This document shows positions 33,692 through 46,301 of a stretch of DNA of 64,000 nucleotides, in pieces. The notes under the pieces are model-generated. The model was not told where the DNA came from. It made no database searches and was given only the letters and a program-made list of their open reading frames with translations. Positions within the stretch are counted from its first letter, which is position 1; each line of letters begins with the position of its first letter. Both the position numbers and the translations under genes were made by a program. The stretch covers positions 8,872,501 to 8,936,500 of the forward strand of contig JAZHRO010000024.1 of the NCBI GenBank assembly GCA_037157565.1. The letters run 5' to 3'. The DNA comes from Thalassia testudinum. Lineage: Eukaryota; Streptophyta; Magnoliopsida; Alismatales; Hydrocharitaceae.

Positions 33692-36600
33692 CTAAAGAGA
33701 CATACCCTCAAAAAGCTTCGGGTACTGCTCTCGCATTGCTGCCTCAGGCTCCCAAGTCGCCTCCTCGTATCGCTGGCTTCTCCACAGGACTTTTACCAGA
33801 GGTACCTCCTTTCGTCTCAGACTCCGGATGGCTCGGTCTAGTATCTGTACCGGCTTCTCTGGATAGGTCAGGTCATCTCCCACCTCGATGCTCTCGTGGT
33901 TAAGGACATGGCTGGGATCTGCAATATATCTCCTGAGGTTGGAAATGTGAAATACGCCATGCACTCCAAAGAGGTGGGGAGGAAGGGCAAGCCGGTAAGC
34001 AACGGGTCCTACCCGTTCTAAGACCTCAAAGGGTCACACAAATCTCGGTGTAAGCTTCCCTCTCACCCCAAACCGTTGCAAGCCCTTCATAGGTGAAACA
34101 CGAAGGAAAACGTGATCTCCAACCTCAAATTGTACCTCCCTACGCTTCAGATTAGCGTAGCTCTTCTGCCTGCTTTGGACAGTACGTAGTCATTGATGGA
34201 TCTGCTCGATCACCTCCTAACTCTAGCGTATCAACCAGGGATCAACCTCCCACTTGGTCCCCACCTCAACCCAACTCAAAGGAGCCGTACACATCCTCCC
34301 ATACAGAGCCTCATATGGTGCCATGCCGATGCTCGAGTGGTAACTATTGTTGTATACGAACTCAGCCAGGGGCAAATGCTCCTCTCAGGAGCCTCCCCAG
34401 TCCAGTACGCAAGCGCGTAGAAGGTCCTCAAGGGTTTGAATGGTGCGCTCCGACTGTCCGTCTGTCTGGGGGTGATAAGTTGTACTGAACCTCAAACAAG
34501 TTCCTAAGGCTTGTTGAAACTCCGCCAAAAACTGGGAAGTGAAACGAGTGTCTCTATCTAAAATAATCTCGCTGGGGACCCCATGAAGGTGCACCACGTC
34601 TCTGATGTATCTCTCTGCCAACTGTGCTGGTCCAAAAGTGACTCGGAACGACAGAAACCGTGCCGTCTTTGTCAATATATCTACAACCACCCAGACTGTA
34701 TCGTGCCCTCGCTATGTCACAGGTAATCCCACTACCAGGTCCATAGCGACACTCTCGCACTTCCATTCTGGAACGAGAAGTGCTTGCAATGGCCCTACAG
34801 ACCTCTGGTGCTCGGCCTTCACCTGCTGGCATATCAGACATTGCTAAACAAAAAGACCAACATCTTGCTTCATGCCACTCCACTAGAAATCACGTCGTAG
34901 GTCGTGATACATTTTTGTGTTCCCGGGATGTATGGTAAATCTGGATTCGTGTGCCTCAGTTAGGAGTTCCCTCAACGGCTCCTCATCTCTAGGAATGCAC
35001 AAGCGTCCCCTCATATGTAGGAATCCGTCAGTGAACGAGAACTCTCCTGGGCTCCCTACTAATACTCGGTCTCACTGTGGCCGGTGGTATGGGTCCGTCA
35101 TCTGTCCAATCATACTGTCACTGCCCCGCAGTACCCCTGTGACTCCTGGGGTCACCAGTTGCTCAACTCCTCTATGAGTCTCCAACTTTGTGCTCATAAG
35201 CAAGCCAAGTGGGCGGGCGCCTTTCGGCTTAAGGCGTTAGCCACCACATCACCACATTGGCCCTTCCTGGGTGGTAGGAGATGCTGCAATTGTAGTCCTT
35301 CAGGAGCTCCAACCAACGTCTTTGCCTCATGTTGAGGTCCTTCTGGTCAAACAGATATCTGAGGCTCGAACGTCTCTCCATACAAGTAGTGCCTCCAGGT
35401 CTTCAATGTAAGGACGACCGCTACAAGCTCTAAGTCATAAATGGGGTAGTTATGCTCGTGGGGCTTCAGTTGCCGTGAAGCGTATGCGACAACGTGACCC
35501 CGCTGCATAAGCACACCCCCCAATCCCTGCAACGAGGCATCTGTGTAGACGACGAATCCGCCACCGCTGTCAGGGATGGTGAGTACAGGAGCTGATGTCA
35601 GCCTCTCCTTTAGCTCTTGAAAGCGAGATTTACATTCGTTTGTCCAGGCGAAAGGTACGTCCTTCCGAGTCAACTGAGTCAGAGGACGTGCAATCTGCAA
35701 GAACCCTCTGATAAATCGTCTGCTGTAACCAGCCAGTCCTAGGAAACTGCGAATCTCTATCATCGTACGCGGTCTCTCTCACCTGAGCACTGCCTCTAGT
35801 TTAGTTGGATCCACAGCTAACCCATCCTCTGAGATCACATGGCCTAGGAAGGTGGCCTATCTCAACCAGAACTCGCACTTGCTATACTTGGCGTACAACC
35901 TGTGCCGTCTCAAGGTATCCATGACCATGTGAAGATGCTGCTTGTGCTGTGTCTGATCTCGAGAGTAAATGAGTACGTCGTCAATGAATACGACCATGAG
36001 CTAATCCAAATACGGCTGGAAGACACGGTTCATCAGGTCCATGAGAGCGGTAGGGACATTGGTCAGCCCAAACGGCATGACCAAGAACTCGTAATGACCA
36101 TATTGCATGATAAAGGCTATCTTGGAGACGTCGGTCTCCCTAATCCTCAGCTGATGGTAGATTGACCTTAGATCTATCTTGGAGAATACCGTGGCATCTC
36201 TCAGCTGATCTGAGAGGTCATCTATGCGTGGCAACGGGTACCTGTTCTTGACGGTGACCTGATTCAGTTGTCTGTAGTCAATGCACAGTCAAAGAGTACC
36301 GTCCTTCTTCCTCACAAACAGGACGGGGGCTCCCCACGAGGAGGCACTAGGCCTCACGAAGCCCTTCTCTAGTAGGTCCTGTAGTTGTGACTTGAGCTCA
36401 CGCAGCTCGGGCAGGGCCATCCGGTACGGTGCAGTAGAAATGGGGCTGGTCCCACAAATGGCAGTCCCGGCAGCTACTCTGGAAAGACGTCAAGGTATTC
36501 ACAAACCGTCGGAATACTCCATAAGCTGACAACGGGGCCGAGCTCTGCTAGGATGCAAGCAAGGAAGCCCTCGCACCCCTAACTCAGTAGCTTCGCTGCC

Positions 36601-36880
36601 CGAAGTGCGAAGATGCACTTGAAACCTCCGTTTACTGGCTGGTTGTGGAACTTGAAGGGAAGCAACCGTGGTATGGAGAAAATGATTTTTCTCTCGAAGC
36701 AGTCTACAAGAAAATGGTATGCGGCTAACCAGTCCATCCCTAAGATCACACCAAAATCCTCCATTGGGATCATGATTAGGTCAATCGGAAGACTGTGTCC
36801 CCCTATTGTGACCTCACAGTCAGTGAGAACCTCCTCGGCAACAAACACCTGCCCACCTGGTCCTCTAATCAAGAAGGGCT
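33692..36880 (-). pseudogene. pol pseudogene: protease C-terminus, RT, RNase H, integrase, chromodomain
   Basis: Read on the minus strand: the end of protease with EDFGVILGMDWL (36579-36880); reverse transcriptase with a [10 protein letters not shown] motif (36001-36234); the RT end and RNase H with [11 protein letters not shown] and an E-containing [11 protein letters not shown] (35347-35763); integrase zinc region and catalytic core with ILDRDTRFTSQF and a downstream DGQSERT, supplying core acid residues (34385-34883); and a C-terminal chromodomain-like end with SQRYEEATWEPEAAM (33692-33964). Chromodomains steer chromovirus integration to heterochromatin. Frames change several times and stops interrupt the gene. 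It is cut inside the protease by the insertion at 36881; the rest resumes at 53688. Confidence 0.9.
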
Positions 36881-38218
36881 TGTTAAGACCCGTGCTGTTT
36901 GAGCCTTTTAAGACGTCTGGACTGTGGGTCAGATGTTTGGTTAGACATCTGGGCACCTTCCCAGACGTCTGGAAATCAAAAAATTTTGAGTACGAGCTCG
37001 CGTCTGCGTGCGGGTTGCACGCAGACAGTTCTTCTTTTTTTCCTTCCCTTCTTCTCTCTCTCCCTGCCTCCACCAAACCCTAAACCCCCAACTTTATAAA
37101 CCCCTTCCCCCTCTCTCGTTCTCCCCACACTAGCCATCTTCCTCTCTCCTTCTCCACTCCAGCGAGAGCCAACGCGAGCGAGAGTGAAAGGGCGGCGTCG
37201 AGGAGGAGCGGCGTGAGGAGAGGAGGAGAGTGAGTTCGCGAGCTCGCGTTGGAGCTTGCCGGGTGCGCACGGCTGGAGCGGCGCGCGCGCGAAGAGTGCG
37301 TCGGGGGAGTCCTCCCCGACACTACTGCAGTCGGAGCTGCAGGCGAAGGGGGGCGAGGCAAGGCTATGCGCGATGCGAGAGATCGGAAGCAGGTTCTAGT
37401 TCTAGGTTTTTCCTAGAATCAGACGTCTGGAGTTACCTCCAGACGACAGAGCGGACGTCTAGAGGCGGTTCCATATGTCTAAGGAGAGGGCTTCGCTAAG
37501 GTACGTCCTATTTGCGGATGCGGCCATGCAGGCCGCTCTGCTGCTACCCTGTTGCATGCTAATTTTGAGGAGATTATGTGGTGGCATTGCTGTATTTGCT
37601 TCGGGAAGGTGCGAGACATGCCCTCCCACGCATTTCAGACATCTGGGGAGCTTACCAGACGACTGGAAGCACTTCCAGACGTCTGGAGAGGTGGTCGAAC
37701 GTCTGGAGCTGGGTCCAGATGGTCCAGAAGAGTTCCTGGACGTCTAAGGATTGATGCAAAACTTGAGGTACGTTACTGAACAGTTTTAAGACGTCTAGAA
37801 GTTGTTCCTGACGTCTGATTTTAGTCAGAAATCCTATTTTTGACTCGTTTAGGGTCTGTTTGAGGTCCGTTTTACGCAAATAAGATACCGATATTTTCCT
37901 TGTGAATTCCTCTACTTGTTAGAAAGCTTTCTATACTGTTTTGATTGTTCCCTTGTGATTGTTCCTTGTTATAGGACTTCGTTCCGTTGTGGATTCAGGG
38001 CTTGCTGAGACACGTGAGCCTGCCTTTCAAGCCCCTAATACTCTTGGGTTTACTGGTAGAGTGACTTCCCCTAATTTAATTACAAACCTGAATGCATTTG
38101 TGGAATGAATGATTAGAATCTAGGATATGGCATGAATCCTAGGATGAGAAATACTGGAAATGTCTGTATTGGATGATTGAATTGCAGTTTTGAATGAGTA
38201 GATAGAAATGATACCAAC
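36881..38218 (+). mobile_element. 5' LTR of the composite insertion, 3' half missing
   Basis: U3 starts with GACGTC palindromes at 36911-36975 spaced 20, 12 and 20 bp. The TATA box tttataaa is at 37093-37100. The palindrome ttctaggtttttcctagaa lies at about 37400-37418, followed by further GACGTC clusters to 37820. The LTR breaks off at about 38218, where the sequence jumps into gag text just downstream of the zinc knuckle. Confidence 0.82.
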
Positions 38219-41200
38219 TGCGCTGGAGGCCGAGCAGCAAATGCTCCCCGCACCGAGCGCTAGAGGCCGTGTAGGAGGCTGTGGTTCCTAGGCGTGTGGG
38301 GGAAGACAGCAATCGCGGGGAGGGTACCGACCAGTGGCTACCCGTCCGACGCAGAGAGCTGAGGGGCGTATCAACGCTCTGACACACAGAGACGCCAGAG
38401 CTTCAGGTTCTGTGGTGGCAGGTATGGTTACAATTTTCGACAGATAATTTACACACTTTTTGATTCTGGCGCCACGCACTCATTTGTTGCTGCTAGTTTT
38501 GCTGTCAGTTTGGGACAGGACTGTGTGTTGTTAGAGGATCCGTTTGTGATCAGAGGTCCGGGTGGTCAGCTGTTTGTAGCTGAGGAGGTCTACATAGATT
38601 GCGAGGTCAATGTTGGGGGATACAGGCTTCCCGCTGACTTGATTGTGATACCGATGGAGGACTTTGGAGTGATTTTGGGGATGGATTGGCTGTCTGTTAC
38701 CACGCTTTGGTGGACTATTTTGAGAGGAAGATCGTCTTCTCCATACCGGAGATGGCTTCTTTTGAGTTTTACGGATTGCCGGTGGATGGAGGCTTCAGGT
38801 GCATTTCTGCACTTCGAGTAGCAAGACTTTTGGGCCAGGGGTGTGAGGGCTTTCTGGCTTGTGTAGTGGCAGAGCCCAGCCCCGTAGCAGACTTTCAAAG
38901 CATCCCGGTGGTCAATGAGTACACCGACGTGTTTCTAGAGGAGCTGTTAGGACTATTGCCTGATTGTAAGATCGAGTTCGAGATATCGCTGGTACCGAGG
39001 AGCTGCCCCATTTCTATAGCACCTTACAGGATGGCACCACTTGAGCTGCAAGAGCTCAAGTCCCAGTTTCAGGACCTATTGGAGAAGGGCTTTTTGAGGC
39101 CCAGTGCATCTCCCTAGGGAGCCCCGGTGTTATTTGTGAAAAAGAAGGATGGTACCCTACGCCTTTGTGGGACTACAGACAACTAAATAGGGTCACCATC
39201 AAGATCAAGTATCCACTGCCAAGGATTGATGATTTATTTGATCAGTTGCGAGGTGTCACGGTTTTCTCCAAGATAAATTTGAGATCTGGCTACCACCGGT
39301 TGAGGATCAGGGAGACTGACGTCTCCAAGACAGCTTTCCGCATCCAGTACGGACACTACGAGTTTTTGGTCATGCCGTTTGGGCTAACCAATGCCCTCGC
39401 TGCTTTCATGGATTTGATGAACCAGGTGTTCAGACCCTATTTGGATTAGTTTATGGTGGTATTTATTGATGATGTGCTCATTTACTTGCGGGATCAGGCG
39501 CAGCACGGACAATACTTGCAGATAGTTCTAGACACGTTGAGACAACGTAGGCTATATGCCAAATACAGCAAGTGCGAGTTCTAGTTGACGTAGGTGACCT
39601 TCTTAGGTCATGTGATTTCAGGGGATGGCATGGCTGTGGATCCAGCCAAGGTAGAGGCAGTGCTCAGGTGGGAGAGACCACATACAGTGACAAAGATCCA
39701 CTGTTTCTTGGGACATGCAGGTTACTCCCAACGATTTATCAGGGGTTTCTCGCAGATTGCACGTCCTATGACTCAATTGACCCGGAAGGACGTGCCCTTT
39801 GCTTGGACAGACGCTTGTGAGACGTGTTTTCAGGAGTTGAAGGAGAGGCTGACTTCAGCTCCTGTGCTTACCATCTCAAATAGCAGTGGCGATTTCGTTG
39901 TATACACGGACGCTTCTTTGCAGGGGTTAGGGGTGTGCTCATGTAGCGAGGTCACGTTGTCGCTTACGCTTCGCGGAAACTGAAGCCCCATGAGCATAGC
40001 TACCCTACACACGACTTAGAGCTGGCAGCTGTTGTCTTCGCGCTGAAGACATGGAGGCACTACCTTTACGGTGAGACCTTTGAGATATTCACGGATCATA
40101 AGAGCCTCAGGTATTTGTTTGATTGGAAGGAGCTTAACATGAGACAGAGACATTGGTTAGAGTTCCTGAAAGACTATGACTACAGCATCTCCTACCATCC
40201 GGGGGAGGCCAGCGCGGTGGCTGACGCCTTGAGCTGGAAGGCGCCCGCTCACTTGGCCAGCTTACAGGTACAGAGTTGGAGACTTATAGAGGAGTTGGGC
40301 AGGTGGTGACCCCTAGAGTTACAGGGGCATTTTGGGGCAGTGACAGTGACACGGCAAATGAGACCAAAGCTGATAGACCGTATCATCACAAGACAGATGA
40401 CAGATCCGTACTTGCAATCGTTGCGAGACAGAGTACTGTCAGCGGACCCAGGAGACTTCTCTTTTACAGACGAGGTGCTGCGCATGAGGGGACGTTTGTG
40501 CATTCCCAGGGACGAGGAGTTGTTGAGAGAGCTCCTGACTGAGGTGCATGGGTTCAGGTTCACCATACATATTGGGAACACGAAGATGCATCATGATCTG
40601 AGACGTGACTTTTGGTGGAGAGGGATGAAGCGGGATGAAGGTGAGTTCGTTCAATTGTGTTTGGTGTGCCAGCAGGTGAAGGCCGAGCATCAGAGGCCTG
40701 CAGGGCCGTTGCGGCCACTCCTTGTGCCAAAGTGGAAGTGGGAGAGCATCACCGTGGACTTAGTGGTGGGCTTGCCCGTTACCCAGCGAGGACACGACGC
40801 AGTCTGGGTGATTGTAGACAGATTGACGAAGATGGCACATTTCTTGCTGATCCGAGTTACCTTGGGACCAGCACTGTTGGCAGAGAGGTATATTCGTGAC
40901 GTGATACGTCTGCACGGAGTTCCGCTTGAGATTGTATTTGACCGAGGTACCCATTTCACTTCCCAGTTTTAGGCTGAGTTTCAGTAGGCACTAGGGACAC
41001 TGTTGAGGTTCAGTACGGCGTACCACCCCTAGACGGACAGACAGTCAGAGTGCACGATACAGACACTCGAGGACCCTTTGTGCGCCTGTGTACTAGACTG
41101 GAGGGGCTCTTGGGAGCACTTACCCTTGGCAGAGTTTGCATATAATAATAGGTATCACTCGAGTATCGTCATGGCACCCTACGAGGCTCTGTACGGATGG

Positions 41201-41464
41201 AGGTGTACTGCGCCCTTGAGTTGAGTTGAGATGGGGACCAAGTGGGAGGTTGGCCCTAGGCTGATCCGGCAGAGTCAGGAGTTGATAGAGCAGATTCACA
41301 GACGTCTTCGCACTGCTAGGAGCAGACAGAAGAGTTATGCCGATCGGAAGCGCAGAGAGGTGTAGTTCGAGGTTGGGGATCACGTCTTTCTTCACGTTTC
41401 GCCTATGAAGGCCTGCAATGTTTTGAGGTGAGGGAAGCTTACACCGAGGTTTGTGGGGCCCTTT

Positions 41465-43205
41465 TGTAATTTCCCTACTTGGAGGGGTGAGATCAGTGTG
41501 ACGTAAAAAATGCGCAAATGAAATATAAAGCAATTTCACAAAAATCAATCGCACAAGTACACAAGTAATTTTAGGTGGAATCCCAAACCGGGTGAAAACC
41601 ACCACCTAACCCTCTCGAGTTAGGATTTTCCGATCAACCTAGTTGATCAAATCCACTAACCGAATCACTTTAAAACGAGGGTGATTCAACCTCAGTACAA
41701 CCACGCTACAAGTACGAGGGTAGCGTTCCTCAACCCCTTCTCTCCACGAGAAGGATTTTGTCCCACGAAGGAGACGGGAATTCGCAAAGCGAATACCCAA
41801 CCAAAATAACAAAGATAAAATAAAACAACAGGTCCTATAGAGCCAACAAAGTAATTAAGAACCTAGCTTCTATAGGAATAAGGAAACTCCCCTTTGCAAG
41901 GAGTGCATCGAGGATGACGCGGGTGCGTGAGCCACGCAACGGCGCAATGTCGCTCTCGTGAACAACGGCGGGAGAGCGGGTGCGCGAAGACTTGATGCTC
42001 TCAAGAGAATGAAACTAGAGCTTGGAGAGCAAGGGCCTCAATTGGACACAAGAGAGTGGAAGTATGTTGCTTAAGTGTGTCTTGTGTTTTTCTAAGTGTA
42101 TATCTTGTGTGTTTTTGTGTTGCAAAGGCTCCCCTCTATTTATAGAGGCCTTAGGAGGGCTTTGGAAGGCTTAAGAAAGGTTCTATAGCCGTTGGGTGCA
42201 AAGCCCAAGAGAATCAGGCCGAAATCAGGACAATGATTACATTTGACAGGGTTATCAGAAGTCTAACTCTGGCATCAGACGTCTGGAAGGCCACTTTAAG
42301 ACGTCTGATTCCAAGGTCAGACGTCTGATTCTATGCGGGTTTCTCCCTGACTTGAATCAGATCTAAACAGGGTTTTTACGCAAGTCCATCAGACGACATA
42401 CAGGACGTCTGGAACTATGTCTGGACGTCTGGAAACCTAATTTTACTGTGGGAATTGATTTCCAAACCTTGCAACGGCTAGAAAATCTCTGAGAAGAGAT
42501 TTTGGGTCAGCCGAGGCAAAACGGTCATTTATCAGACGTCTGGAAAGGCCTAAGGACGTCTGATAAGGCTCTAACGGTCATATTCTTGAGTGTCTGCTAA
42601 GCCAGTCAACGGTCCACTAATTGGACGTTTGGCAAATCCATCAGACGTCTTCTAAGACGTCTGGTATAAGGTCTGGACGTCTGATTTCATCAGACAGAAC
42701 TACCTATGTCCAGCCTAACAGTTATCAGACGTCTGAAACAACAGTCAGACGTCTTAAAATACATTATCAGACGTCTGATTTTGGAATTAGACGTCTGGAA
42801 AGTCTGTTTGAACCCTATATTGGTTTTCTAAGTATTCTACAGAAAACCTAAGTATCCTAGGGTTGTGCCGGTGTTCCTAGGACTACTGTTAGGGTTCTTT
42901 GAGGCTCTTTAACAGAAATATGTAAGGAAATAAAGAGCAACAAAAGAAACGAAAAATACAACAAGAACAAAAGAAGGAAATATATCCTATTCTTCATTTC
43001 CTTCCATCTTCAATCTTTCGCTCCACGCGAACCTCCTCTGTTTTCCGTCAAGCTCCTCCAATCCGTCCTGGATGCGAGCTCGAGTTCCGTCTAAACACGT
43101 CCACATTTGCAATTGACCTGAAATCTAGGACTCAAATTGCAAATGTTAAATAACACGTGCTTTGTTATCATCAAAACAAATGATCGTGGTGCTCTAGCAC
43201 CAACA
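41465..43205 (-). mobile_element. 1.74-kb solo LTR of a different family inserted in integrase
   Basis: It runs from TGTAATTTCCC to GCACCAACA between perfect CCTTT duplications (41460-41464 and 43206-43210). The same LTR occurs in the opposite direction at 60887-62581. A TATA box (ctataaatag on the minus strand) lies at 42136-42145. It carries a dense GACGTC palindrome array. No internal region accompanies it. The superfamily (Ty1/copia or Ty3/gypsy) cannot be decided from an LTR alone. Confidence 0.88.
42268..42805. repeat. dense GACGTC palindrome array inside the 1.74-kb LTR
   Basis: About fifteen CAGACGTCTG motifs or close variants occur. Measured runs show spacings of 22-20 bp (42285-42330), 12-20 bp (42643-42685) and 20-22-20 bp (42730-42800). 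The partner LTR at 60887 shows the matching 20-22-20 run. Confidence 0.85.
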
Positions 43206-43644
43206 CCTTTGAGGTCTTGGAGCGGGTAGGACCCGTTTCTTACCGGCTTGCCCTTCCACCCCAGCTTTCTGGTGTGCATGATGTGTTCCACGTGTCCAAC
43301 CTCAGGAAGTACGTCGCCGATCCCAGTCACGTTCTGGTCATGAGATTGTCGAGGTGGGTGACGACCTGGCCTACGCCAAGCGACCAGTACAGATACTAGA
43401 CATAGCTGTCCGGAGTCTGAGACAGAAGCAGGTACCCTGGTGAAGGTCTTGTGGAGGAGCCAGAGGTACGAGGAGGCTACTTGGGAGCCTAAGGCGGCGA
43501 TGTGAGCGCGGTACCCGGAGCTTTTTGAGGGTACATCTTTTCGGACCGGTTTCGATCCTCTTTAAGTTTGTTATGCGTATATAGTTCTTTTCTGCACCCT
43601 AGCTAGCTCAAGTTTTGGGGACGAAACTTCCTTTAAGTTTATTA

Positions 43645-46299
43645 TGATGCAAAGACTCATTTTGTCCTGAGCCTTTTAAGACGTCTGGATTGTCGATCAG
43701 ACGTCTAAAACCTTTCTCAGACGTCTGGAAATTGAAATTTTGGTACGTGACTTTACGTCTGCTCGCAGATAGTACCCTTCTCGCTCTTTCCCTCTTTCCT
43801 CCTCCATCGAACCGTAACGAACCCTTATATAAACCCCTATTCCCCCCTTCCTTTCTTCCCCACTTCATCATAGCCAGCCACCTTCCCTTCTTCTCCACTG
43901 CAACGAGAGGTGCGAGCGCGAGAGCAAGCAACGAGGAGTGGCGGCGTGAGGAGAGGAGGAAGAGCTTGAGCTCATGAGCTCGTGGGAGCTCGCCAGATGG
44001 CGCACGGCCGAAGCGGCGTGTGTGGGAGGAGTGCATCGGGGGAGGTGTCCCCGACACTTGCTGCAGCCGGAGCTGCAGGCGAGGAGGCGAGGCCGTGCCT
44101 GTGCGCGATGAGGGAGAGCAGGAAGTGGTTCTGGTTCTGGGATTTTCCCAGAATCAAACATCTGGCGTGCCGTCCAGACGACATATTGGACGTCTAGTGA
44201 CGATACCAGACGACTGAAAGCAGATCTTCGCGAAGGTACGTTCCTCTTGCGATTACGGTCATGCAGGCCGCATCGCATCTACGAATTGCGTGGCCAAATA
44301 TTGGCGATTTGCCTATCGCATGCAAGGATTGCTTCAGTAAGGCGCAGGACGCCCTCCCACGCGATTCGGATGTCTGTACAGCTTACTAGACGATCGGAAG
44401 CACTCCTAGACGTCTGGAGGAGAGGTCGGATGTCTGAAGCTGGGTCCAAGCAGTATAGAAGAGGTTCTGGACGTCTGAGGTCGACGCAGAGCCTAAGGTG
44501 AGTTTTTGGTTACTTTTAAGACGTCTGGACCTTATGCTAAACGTCTGATTTAGGTCTGCAGCTATGTTTTTGACTGTTTAGGGTCCGTTTGAGGTCTGTT
44601 TTACGCAAATAATATATCGGTGTTTTCCTTGTGAGTTCCTCTACTTGTTAGAAGGCCTTTTATACTGTTTTGAATGTTCCATTGTGGTATGTTCCTTGTT
44701 ATAGAACTTCGCTCAGTTGCGGGTTCGGGGCTTGCTGAGGCACGTAAGCCTGCCGTTCGAGTCCCCAATACTCTCTGGTTGTCTAGTAGAGTGGTTTTCC
44801 CTAATTTAGTTATAAAACCTGAATGCATTTGTGAATTGGATAACTAGAAACCTAGGATGTAGCATGAATCCTAGGGTGAGAAGTACTTGCACTGTCTGTA
44901 TGCGTGTTTGATGTTGCAATCTTAAATGAATAAGTAGAAATGCGAATAACTGCATGTTAATAAAGATGAGCTACCTGTGAAATATGAAATGCTTGTGCTA
45001 GTTAAACTGTTACCTGTGACATTACTTGTGGTATATGTTAAACGATGTAAATACGAGCTGCATGTGTATAACATGAGAATGGAAATGTGAATGAGGAAAC
45101 CTGGTATGGAATGGCATCAGAAATACGAGTGTGAACCCTACGGGGAGTTAAGAGTAGGGCTCCTGTGAATAAATGGAATGGATCTGGAAATGTGAGTAGG
45201 AAGTGTGCTGGCCCTTGAGTACGAGGTACCAAGGAAAGCGACTGTTCCCTGTTTAGTGTATAGCGGAGCTAGCCGCCCTTGGGTTGTGACCCAGGGTTAG
45301 GATTGGCCACTCTAGACCGACTTCTTGACCCTCGCGTACATTGTACCGGGGAGAGCTACTAGTGTAGGGGCAGAGCTAGCCACCCCACGGGACCCGGGGG
45401 TTTAGCTAGCCACCCTACACCGACTTGTTAGGCCCACTGGGCAAACCAAGGTAGTCAGATGTGGGTGAGCGGACTGTGGAGGGGCGAGACCCATGTTTGG
45501 TTCTGAGGGGCTAGACCCCTGTTACTGAGAGAGCTTGGCCCTATACTGTTCTGTGCTGTACCTTAAGCGTACCCATTAGCAGAAATGACTGACCGCATGC
45601 CAGTGCGGGGTAGCTACCCGTGCGCTTATCGCACGTGCCGTAGTCACCGCGACGTCTGTTCGTGACCTTGGGGTGGTTGACTGGGTGTAAGATCACCATG
45701 GGGGACTCGACCAGGAGAGCACCACGTGTGCCTTCTACTCTTCAGAAAAGACTTCAATTAAGATCGTTCCCACGAGGAACATTCGAAATCAAGAAAGGGA
45801 TCTGGAAAATAAACCAATGGGTGAAAAGGGATAACTTGTAAAATAAAGTAGTTGGAAAAGATGTATTACATGTTCGCTTCTACTGCTTTAGTTAGTTGGT
45901 TACCACTCTATTCAGCATTCGCTGACTCTGTTTACTCGTAGCCCTTTTCAGGTCCAGGTGTTGAGCAGCCCGAGTTACCGGCTGCAGAGGGTCCTGGGCC
46001 CAATAGAGCCCGGCAGTAGTCTTCCTGTTGTACTTTCTTTCATTAGTGAGTTTCAGACTCTTGTTACCGTTTACATTCCTATACTCTGTTTCCATTTTAC
46101 TTTTGTGGTGGTGATATGTACTGTTATCAGCTTTTACTTCTTTTACTGCTTATACTCTTTTACTGTTAGTTACTTATCATTGTGAATGTGGTTTAATTTC
46201 CTGCTTTTTGGTTATTTCTTGTTGGACGACTAGGTCTTAGGATTAGTCGAGTCGAGCCGGTCTGGTATCCTGTAGGGATTCAGGAACCGAGTCGTAACA
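43645..46299 (+). mobile_element. 3' LTR (about 2.66 kb) of the inner Tekay-like element
   Basis: It follows the purine-rich ggggacgaaacttcc stretch (43617-43631) and ends GAGTCGTAACA at 46299. It carries GACGTC palindromes spaced 20-20 bp (43678-43735), a TATA box ttatataaa (43825-43833), the GTTCTGGG...CCCAGAATC palindrome (44134-44155), one cctaggat unit near 44850-44880 and the hairpin block near 45478-45545. The exact 5' end is uncertain by about 20 bp. Confidence 0.82.
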
Positions 46300-46301
46300 A
46301 A

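Larger units (their letters stand above)
38219..43544 (+). pseudogene. gag-tail, protease, RT, RNase H, integrase, chromodomain pseudogene (split by a solo LTR)
   Basis: It starts inside gag after the zinc knuckle, then protease FDSGATHSF (38458-38484) and GVILGMDWL; reverse transcriptase (38895-39560) with [10 protein letters not shown] and the catalytic VFIDDVLIY near 39460; RNase H with [10 protein letters not shown] (39900-40240); integrase zinc region with H-H-C-C residues (40560-40690); and the integrase core with TVDLVVGLP and FDRGTHFTSQF (40753-40969). An LTR at 41465-43205 separates these from the C-terminal part with SQRYEEATWEP (to 43544). Stops include TAG at 39115-39117, 39447-39449 and 40970-40972, and a 1-bp deletion lies before the protease motif. 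The gene is dead. Domain order and chromodomain mark it as a Tekay-like chromovirus. Confidence 0.9.

Noticed and set aside
42268..42805. CRISPR-like look of short repeats with about 10-bp spacers
   Set aside because: Plant nuclear context, palindromic 10-12-bp units with variable 12-22-bp spacing, and position inside an LTR. No cas genes are present.
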